Part shown: positions 55,401 to 64,000 of the stretch, piece by piece
How the letters are laid out: each line of letters opens with the position of its first letter
Numbering within the stretch: position 1 is the stretch's first letter
Assembly (NCBI GenBank): GCA_013350335.1
Contig: CM023540.1
Coordinates: 24,841,175-24,905,174 of the forward strand
DNA length: 64,000 nucleotides
Direction of reading: 5' to 3'
Source: Chimonanthus salicifolius
Taxonomy: Eukaryota > Streptophyta > Magnoliopsida > Laurales > Calycanthaceae
The notes under the pieces: model-generated
What the model saw: the letters and a program-made list of their open reading frames with translations, nothing else
Told to the model about the DNA's origin: nothing
Database searches by the model: none
Made by a program: the position numbers and the translations under genes

Positions 55401-58200
55401 CAAAAAAAAAAAGAAAGAGCATTGGACAATGAAGAGAGGACAAATCAACAATGTCAATGTAACAAAGATGCACATGCTATATTCATTAAGTGGATTGACT
55501 ATAAAAGGCAGAGTTAGAAATGATTATAACAGTGGCAATGTAAAAATAGTCTAAATAGATGATAAAATAAGATAACTACTGTTAAAGTGGTTTGATCATA
55601 TAAGTAAAACGCTAGAAATGGCTTAGAATAGAGTTGAGAAGTAAAAATTGCATACACAATGAAGAGAGGTGGGCCACTAAAAACATAGAATGATAGATAA
55701 AAAAAAGACATGATAGATTGAGGAGTGGTTGGCTTTATAATTTAGAATTAATTTATATGAAGTATAATTTAAAAAGTCGACTTTTAATAAATGTTATTTT
55801 GACAAATGATGATAATAATGATGAAAAGGAGATAGAAATATGATTTTTAATATAAATGGAAGATAGAGGACTTATTTTACACATGGATCATTGGGCCATA
55901 GAAAATGGAGGCAACATGGTAATTTTTTTTTAAATTTGAGGTAAAATACATGGACTAAAATTAATAAGTAAAAATATATGGTGCCTAGAGTCAAGAACAT
56001 CTTTTACCTGACTCAACTCAGATTTATTCTCAATTGCATGAGAACGGGTCAATTTATTTTTTTCTAAAAATATGTCTAACTGAAACCCAAAATTTTTAGT
56101 TCAGATTCATGGTTGGATCAGAAATTGTTACTCAAGATAATTAATTGTAAATGCACGTCAAGTGTATCTTCTATCAATTGGTCCTCTCTGATTAGTGCTT
56201 TTGATTAAAGCATCTTGTTTTAGACACGTGACACACCGCTCCAGAGAGTCCCGTCAGCGCCTCTGGAGGTCGGTCCGTCCACCCCGCCACATGACTAGTA
56301 GGATTGATCTGCAGTTAGTTCTGTTACAAAGGACACAGATTTCCGTGTCCTTTCGGAACACCAGATGTCCACACACGTGGAATCTCAAACCCTTTCTCAT
56401 TTCCAAGCGCTCGTCGTGCAGATATGAAGCGGCAACGTGCCGATCCGACTTGCTACATAAGTAAGAGGTTATAGAGGAGTATAATTTGTCCGAAAGTACA
56501 GCATCTCCGTGTTAGCTATTAAACATATTATATATATATATATTTATTGTATGGAAGAAGCTATAAATTTAAAGTTTGAGTCAAGTTTATATCGACAAAC
56601 ATCTGTGATTTACATATGTGTAGTTCAACTTATTACTTCCCATCTCAGAAAGTATGAGGCTATAGGTTCGAGCCTTCATTGCTTAACCTTAGCATGCTCT
56701 AAAGGCAGGACAAACCCTGAAATTTCTAGGGCTCTAAACTTTAGGAAAAGTACGTGGTGGAGGTCCTAGGCCATTGGTAAAATTGGAGGCTCTAGGCAGC
56801 TGCCTATTTAGCCTTAATCCAGGGCCGGCCTTTTCTAGAGGTAGTGGGCTCAACTATAGAGTTTTATACTGAGTATCCCACGGTTTCGCACAAGTAATTT
56901 TTTTTTTAAAAATATCTTAAACAATGAAGAGAAAAAGTTATAATCTTATATTTTTTAGCTCAAAAAATGACGGAATATTGTCCATGGCAAGTCTAGATTC
57001 CTTTTAAAACGACAGATTTACATATTGGTATGTGATTCAATGCTTATTAATCAACGTGAGTTTGAAATTTTCATTTTTATAATGGACAGGGAGTTTCAGT
57101 TACATGAGCATTAGATATACAATTTATTTATAAAAATTAATTTTATCAAATTCAACTAAGAATTGTAATTTATGAGTGACAGTTGTGTTAAATGATACAA
57201 GTAATGACAGCAAGTTTATTTGATATTTTTATTTTTATTTTCTTCTCTTTTATAGATAAATGTAAATGTAATATAGGAAATAAGCTATTAATTTTTCTTT
57301 TACATTTACACAATTAAATGCAGTTGGTTTTTATCAGTGTAGACATAGAGTACCTCCAATTATTTATTGTGTGTGATTTTCAAAGTATTATTATTTGCAA
57401 ATCTTGTACATGTTTAATTAATTACATCTAATATATATATATTTAAAATAAATATATCAAATATGTATATTATGTTCCTCTGATAATAATAATAATAATA
57501 GCAAAGGTATACGAGAAAAAGACTTTTCCCCATATACATAAATGCATATACACTCTCTTTTACACAGGAAACCAACAACTAATACCATTATGAGATAAAA
57601 GATTTTTCATTTATTCATTTAGAGGAATGATCAAGTTTAAGAGATATCCCTATGATAAAGTTTAAATGTTCATATCTAATATATTTTTTGAAATGAATAA
57701 TTTATAATTTCAAAATCACTGATAATAATAGACATGTTGAATTTAATGCAGAGAAATGATTAGGTGCAAAAGATCCGATTATAATAAAATGTACTTTTTA
57801 TATCTAATATTTTTTTAAAAAGTAATATTTTACGTGCATACCTATAAACATATCCATTGGCATGAATTTTTTTTTTTAAAAAGTTGTCCTATACCACTTT
57901 AATCCATAATTATTAGAGAATGGATATAAAAATATCAGTGTTCAATAAACAACATCTCATGAAATTCAACTCTCAAGGTATATTTGACTGAATAATCTTC
58001 ATGTAATTTTAAAATACTTTCACTTTTCATCGACTTATCTATAGTATATATATACTTACATCGTATAAGTATATGTATACACTTGGAAAAGTTATACGAT
58101 TAGTCTCCACTCCAATATAAAATTTAAATTTTTGTATTAAAGAAAAATCACTAAAATGCTGCCAATCATTGGCACTGATATAAAGTGGGCCATTTATATT
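55401..58200. other. Intergenic DNA between the Ty3 element and the myosin gene
   Basis: Mostly A/T-rich. 56200-56470 is GC-richer with CACGTG-type motifs and a 9 bp-stem inverted repeat AAAGGACAC...GTGTCCTTT near 56327-56352, but no gene is supported. One SINE-like copy is listed separately. Confidence 0.4.
56614..56900 (+). mobile_element. tRNA-derived SINE-like copy 5 with body
   Basis: ATGTGTAGTTCAACTTATTA (A box) and TATAGGTTCGAGCC (B box at 56661-56672), followed by about 220 bp that end GTATCCCACGGTTTCGC and a T-run. The end sequence also occurs near 41864-41905, next to the minus-strand copy. Confidence 0.45.
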
Positions 58201-58586
58201 AGCCTCACTAGGTATGATTACGTAAATGGTCCAGTGACGCGCAACCACGTGCTTGCGCGGGGTGTTAAGATGAGCTTTGAGGCGCTCTGTCTTGGCAGGG
58301 GAAAACTCCGCCATAAATAACGGAAACCCATCAAGGAACTCCACTACGATCCTTCAAATACGAAAAACCCGATTACCCTGTTCACTTTCTTGTACGCCAT
58401 TTGTCTTTCGTTGCTTAGGGCGGGAAGATGAAAAAACAGATGCCCGTAACATGCTCTCTCTTTCTCTCTCCTTTCGCTCTTCACCCTCCCCTTCCCTTCT
58501 CTTTCTAGGGTTTCTTCTCCTCTCCTCCTTTTATTCTTCTGCAGATTCTCAGGGTTTTGAGATTCCTCAACTTGCAGGATTTGAAG

Positions 58587-61436
58587 ATGAGCCTCCGAAA
58601 GGGCTTCAACGTATGGTTCGAGGACAAGGACCAGGCCTGGATTGCAGCTGAAGTCGTCAGTGCCGCGGACAATCGCGTAGTCATCGTTACAGACAAGGGA
58701 AAGAAGGTAGGCGTTTGCTATTCCAACTTTTTTGATTCATTTCCCTCCTTTTTATTCAATTTCAGCTACGAGATCGTTATTTTATTATTTTTTATGGTAG
58801 ATTACGACTACACCGGGGAAATTGCTTCCAAGAGATCCAGAGGCTGATGATAATGATCATGGAGGCGTTGATGACATGACAAAACTGACGTATTTGCATG
58901 AGCCTGGAGTGCTTTACAATCTTGCAAGGAGATACGCACTCAATGAGATTTATGTGAGTGAATTTCAGGACATTTTGATTTTTAATGCGATTCACTGTAC
59001 GGTTTTTACTGTGCCGTTGGATTTAATTATTTTTTATGAATGTCATTGCATGACTACTTAAAAGGATTTGAGAAAAAAATGGGTAAACTGCCATTTGATT
59101 TGCTCAATGTTGCATTGCATGGAATTCACTAGTCGTATGAATTTAAGTGAAGACTTGTATAAATCTATCTGAAATGTTTTTTTTTTTTTTTGGGCTTTAG
59201 AGTGGTTCATGTCCATTTATGTCGTAATTGGTGCAATGTCTAGTGGATTACATCTAACTAGATTGCAGTTTCAATAAATAGTTGGTGGAATCTCATGGGG
59301 AATGACAGTGGGGGCAGTATGATTCACATTATGCAAGATATAATATTTATTTCGCACGATGCCATATACTGTTAAGATTAGGGCTAAAAGAGTTAAGATG
59401 GTCCATGATTACTATCAAAGCAATTTCTTTTCTTTATCTGAGATGATTCATAATGGCTGTTACTTAGTTTTCCTTGTAATTTGATTCATTTCTTCATTAG
59501 CATGCTTGATTGGTGCAGATGTAGACTGAACATAAAAACAATGGGAAGGCCTAAGTCATGGTCTTTCCCACACACCCACTTTTGATTGAAGGGATGTGCT
59601 GACTTTAATGAAATTGGTGATTTACCATTAACTTTTCCTACACCTTTTTTTTTTCTTTTCATTATTATAAAATTATACTGTAGTTCTCTTAGGCAAATTA
59701 CTATTCACATTTTTTTTTTTTTTTTTGAAATAGTGATAAATCATTGATTCTATTGTTCCTATTACTCTATCTCGCTTTTTTAGTTCTCTTTTGTTGCATT
59801 GGTTCTTATTTGGGATGCATGGCAAGTTGCATACAACACTTGCTTTTGGTGTGCACCTGAGGTCCATAACTGGCCCTTGTTCGGTAGCTGGGTTTTAATG
59901 AGGTCACAGCTTGACAATCTAATCAAGAAAGGTTTGATCTGACTGCAGCCTCTCAGATGTATCTGTGTGGGATTCCTTTTTTTGTTTTTCAAATTTTAGT
60001 AGCAGCTTCTCAAATGTTTTATATTCCCCTGGAACAGTATGGACTGATAATATTCAACCATAGCCCTCTTTAAATGATGCTCAGAGACTTCCACTGATCT
60101 GAATACATCCATTAAAATAGATGTCAATGACTTTTGTCTTTTTGCTTTTGTTTCTAGATTTGGTTTTTCTATCACTGGTAATAACATGCTATTGTCCCAA
60201 ACATTGAGATAAGTTAGACATAGAAGTATGATTTCAGAGGTACCAAGTTGTTACAATGGTGAATATATATATATATATATATATACTATTGTTATTAGTG
60301 CAAGCATTACCTATAGTGAGGTCAGGGAACAGATACCGTCTTTGATCTCAATTAGTTTCCTCTCAAAATGCTGCCATTTTTTCTGAAAGGAAAAAATGTG
60401 CTGCTAATGTTTTTATTGGTAAATCAAGCCAATTAGGGATCATTAGAGTTTTAGAGCAGTACAAATTTGTGGAGTTCCTTGTCTCTCAATATGTGACTGA
60501 AGAATTTGGAGGGTTCAATGTACATCATTGAAGTCTGAAAATTGTAAATCAAGTTACCTTGTAACCCGCAGAACATGAGAATGGATTATAAAGGAGCTCT
60601 GAGACTGAAGATTTTGATGTTATGATCTTAATAACTGCTCTACTGCAAAACTTAATTGACTAGTGTGCAATTTGTCAGCAACAAAATGTTTCATGACTGA
60701 GCTCAGCATCATATAATTCTTATATGTTTTCACATTTGTCTTTCTATAATTTTGAACAGACATACACAGGAAGCATTTTGATTGCTGTGAACCCATTTAC
60801 AAAGCTTCCACATCTATATAATGTGCATATGATGGAGCAGTACAAGGGAGTTCGATTAGGTGAGCTAAGTCCACACGTTTTTGCTGTGGCTGATGCATCA
60901 TATAGGTAAGATTTTAGGGGTTTGTGTAGCAATTTGCAAGTAATCTGTATTATATAACAGATTTCTTTGGAACAGTGTTTTAGCCAGCTTCTGTTTGGCT
61001 TTCTTAATTTAGAGCTATGATGAGTGATGCTCGAAGCCAGTCTATCTTGGTCAGTGGAGAAAGTGGGGCTGGAAAGACGGAGACTACAAAACTGATTATG
61101 CAGTATCTAACCTTTGTTGGTGGCCGTGCTGCTGGTGATGATCGAACGGTTGAGCAACAAGTTCTTGAAGTATGAATACATTGTATTAGAGTTAATTGCC
61201 TCGTTTTTAGTGTAGGATGTCTCCGGATTCTCTTTTGCACTTTTTGTCCCCTTTCCAAGCATGACGACTTTATTTTTTATTTTTTTATTTTTCATTTGCT
61301 TTGTCTTATCTATTTATTTATTTGTGATTTTCTGCTTGGTAATTAACCTTTCTGGGCACTGTCTCTGTTATGAACAGTCAAACCCGCTCTTGGAGGCATT
61401 TGGTAATGCAAAAACCATCAGAAATGACAACTCAAG
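58587..61436 (+). CDS. Myosin XI heavy chain, first five coding exons (partial)
   Basis: Class XI myosins move organelles along actin and drive cytoplasmic streaming. Coding exons: 58587-58706, 58801-58953, 60760-60905, 61013-61169 and 61378-61436, all with GT-AG introns and consistent phase, giving about 211 residues. In order: SH3-like N-terminal domain ([15 protein letters not shown]), motor-domain start ([32 protein letters not shown]), P-loop [12 protein letters not shown] in exon 4, and the approach to switch I ([10 protein letters not shown]) at the end of exon 5. The short N-terminus and motor sequence recall the XI-F group, but the class cannot be fixed from this part. The ATG at 58587 lies in a CT-rich leader and gives the family's usual start. 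The next exon (FGKF of switch I) is not seen before the right edge, so intron 5 exceeds 2.5 kb. Confidence 0.9.
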
Positions 61437-61899
61437 GTTTGTAATTTTTCTTTTCGTTTTTGAAAATTTATGTTTCATATATATTGAGAAGAAGAAACAA
61501 ACCAGGGAACCGATGTCAAAATGAATGAAAAATATGGACAAACAACCACCACTGCTTATACATTGAAGTATGCTTGGAGTATGTTTCTCTAGAGAAAGAA
61601 TCTTCCAAACTGTTAGCGCTCCTTAGAATATGAAAAATGAAAAACGATCTCAAAGGTCCCCCCTGGTGGAGCACCACTGTATTGATCTAAAAGGGTAATA
61701 GATTCGTGATACTTCACATACTCTCCATCACCCAAGTCACATTCTGCTTATGTTCAGTAGGATCCTTTTGTGTGTTAGATGTGATTTATTTCCGAAGAAT
61801 TCTAAAATCCCTCGTGTAAAACCTATTTTTCAAAGCTTAACTAAATCGACCACATGCCTACAAGACATGAGCTCAAAGAAGGATAGGTCAGTGAGTTAA

Positions 61900-62700
61900 C
61901 TGCTGCTCTCTGGCCACTGGATCCTATAACTTCTATGAGCCAGAGGGATGTGTTACTGTTTGTAACTCCACCAAAATCAGCAAGAAAGTCCATCTTTTCC
62001 TCATTCATACTGGTCTTTCCCCATATATTTCTACCAAGTTCCCAAGCAAATCTATCTGCCTACTCAGTTTTTCTTTCAAATGGATTTGGACGTCCTTTAT
62101 GCCGTCGAAGGTTAAAGATTTTTGTCACCTTAAACAAAATCCCTTCCTAGACCTTTTGAAATTTCGTGCCCTTGCCATTCCAAATCATTCCTTTATTTGT
62201 CGGAACAATTAGGAATCAGTGGATCATATTCTTGTACGCTGTATCTTTGTATCACCCATTTAGTATTTCTTCACGTCCCTTTCCTTTTGAACTGTTGGAT
62301 ACTTCCTAATTCCTGTAGGCCCTCATTGAAGGGTCGGGTGTTGGTTCTTTCCCCAAGAAAGGTAACTTCTATGGAAATCTGTTTTCATGGCCATTGCATA
62401 GTCAGTTTGGAGCAAAAGGTATAGGAGGATCTTCAAAAAACAAATTGTCACCTGGTGCTTCTTTGATTGCTGCAATTAGGGCATCCTCTTTCAATGGGGT
62501 TTGGTGGAAAAGGTGTTCATTGGTACTTTTTTGGAGTATCTTTGGGGAATTTGGGCTTTATTTTGATTATAAAATCCTTGAACATGCTGCATGGATTGTC
62601 CAAGACCGTCCCCATGTCCTCCATGGAAAACCACTGAGGGTGCCTTTGGCAGTTATTAGATTTTGTGCTTGTAAGATTCTCAATCTGTCAGGCAAAAGAA
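61900..62700 (+). mobile_element. Decayed LINE zf-RVT remnant in myosin intron 5
   Basis: A forward frame from about 62103 reads MPSKVKDFC...LDLLKFRALAIPN, then ESVDHILVRCIF after one stop, matching the zinc-finger region at the end of plant LINE ORF2. Neighbouring frames continue the similarity with frameshifts. It is not active and has no clear ends. Confidence 0.55.
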
Positions 62701-64000
62701 AATGCTATCAGAATAGAGTCATGTTGTTTGGCAACTGTTAGAAAATTCTAACAGATTCAAATATTGTTGTTTGGCAAGAAGATCCTGTCAGATTTTGATA
62801 AAATTTAAAATATTTTGTTAAATATTGTCATATGAAAGCGATAGACGTTTCAAAAGATTTTCAGGTATAATTAAAATAAAAATTCACATTTATGAGAAAT
62901 TTATCTTTTTTTTTTTTGTGTAGAATTATCTCTATATTAATTCCACTGAAAAATGTAAATTGAGGTATATTTTCATGGAAGCTCAGAACATGAAAAGTAG
63001 TGTAAAATAAATTTAAATTGAAAAAATAAAGCCAAATGCCCAAATTTATACTTAATGAAACTACATTACATGGTCATCATCAACATCATCTGTCAAAATC
63101 TCTTCTATTTGGGATTGTTTTTTTTTTTTTTTTTGAGTTTTACTTCTTCCTTTGACCTTGTCATAGACAGTACTTACGAAACTGCATCTATTGAAATTTC
63201 ATTTTATTGAAATAAAACAATAAAAACAAAATAGAGATAAATAACAAAAAACATACAAGAGACTTAGAGTGCCATACCCATTTATAAGCAAATATTTCTT
63301 CTTTTGTTGGCTGGAGACTACTTTATACTGTAGGAGTGAAGGTGATTGGATCTGTCACAAAAGATTTGATGCTCGTTGCTTCAACCTTCTTTGGCTCAGT
63401 GGTTCTCAAATAGTCAAATCAATCTCCACTATACAGTCCAAAATTATGCAAGGGGTGAAAATCCCTTCAGTCCAAGCGTGCAGGGGAATCCCATATAACT
63501 TCAACACTTATCTGAGGGTTGAACTGATGACCTTTGGGTGGTGGTTTAGTAGATGAACTGAACATATCTGACTCTCTCAGCCTTTTATTCTTCCAATTAT
63601 GATGGAGATCAAAAACAAATATTTGTTTTTTCAGTCCCATATCTTCATCTTTGGCTACTAATGAGTGGTCCACATGTCTAGAGGCCTCTGACACTTGCAT
63701 GATGTTAATATTGAAACTCAACTTCTCTGGAATCTGTTACTCACTTGCTCTGGTGTGCCAAATGACATCCATATCAACCAACAATCCAACAACAGTAAAG
63801 AGAACTGAAGCTTTCATTTTAGAAGGTACCTTGATGCGCACCATACTTTCTGCTTTCCCTTCTCAACTCAAGCTTGTTCTCCATTGCTTTTATGTGATCC
63901 TTCCCATTCGTGCCTTCCCCTTGTCCAGTCTCCTCCCTGTTTTTGGTCCCTCATCAACAGGATCACTTTGCTACCTGATGTTGTATGATCCCCTCATTTC
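62701..64000. other. Remainder of myosin intron 5, nothing recognised
   Basis: A/T-rich, with poly-T runs near 62908 and 63120. No exon with the expected switch I continuation was found. Confidence 0.4.

Overview
The window is nuclear DNA of a flowering plant with a repeat-rich genome. It carries spliced plant genes with GT-AG introns, plant-specific families (myosin XI, a GRAS factor of the NSP1 type, a plant dehydrodolichyl diphosphate synthase), a chromovirus-type Ty3 retrotransposon, a TRIM, LINE remnants, tRNA-derived SINE-like copies and many MITEs. The NSP1-type gene suggests a lineage able to form arbuscular mycorrhiza. The species cannot be named from this sequence.

Five cellular genes are supported. 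(1) The first two exons of MCM4, minus strand, 442-1322, with two E2F-type sites just upstream; the rest lies beyond the left edge. (2) A single-exon cis-prenyltransferase / dehydrodolichyl diphosphate synthase, plus strand, 15298-16173. (3) An intronless NSP1-like GRAS gene, plus strand, 24724-26493. (4) A complete six-exon SP1-like membrane RING E3 ligase (SPL2 type), minus strand, 31826-40237, with a 4.9 kb first intron holding a LINE fragment. (5) The first five coding exons of a myosin XI, plus strand, 58587-61436, continuing past the right edge. The genes look unrelated in function and are each under their own control.

Most of the rest is transposon-derived. From 1.5 to 6.9 kb a GCGTTTGG-ended element is broken up by a reversed 3.3 kb solo LTR, a tandem array and a second LTR fragment. 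At 7.53-8.71 kb and 12.43-13.65 kb lie two composite fold-back elements: long outer inverted repeats enclosing two or three copies of a hairpin core that is itself palindromic. At 18.1-19.8 kb five short hAT-type MITEs of two families are packed together; nine such MITEs in the window keep 8 bp target duplications (seven perfect and two with one mismatch). A 581 bp TRIM lies at 42.78-43.36 kb. A complete 11,956 bp Ty3/chromovirus element (43440-55395) has 3.3 kb LTRs differing at about four positions, a perfect 5 bp target duplication, an extra zinc-knuckle ORF ahead of gag, a frameshifted gag start and one in-frame stop in the integrase region.

The most unusual structures are the nested palindromic fold-back elements, the 0.5 kb LTR segment that is flipped between family members and bounded by perfect 15 bp inverted repeats in the solo LTR, the palindrome cluster inside that solo LTR, and the extra zinc-knuckle ORF.
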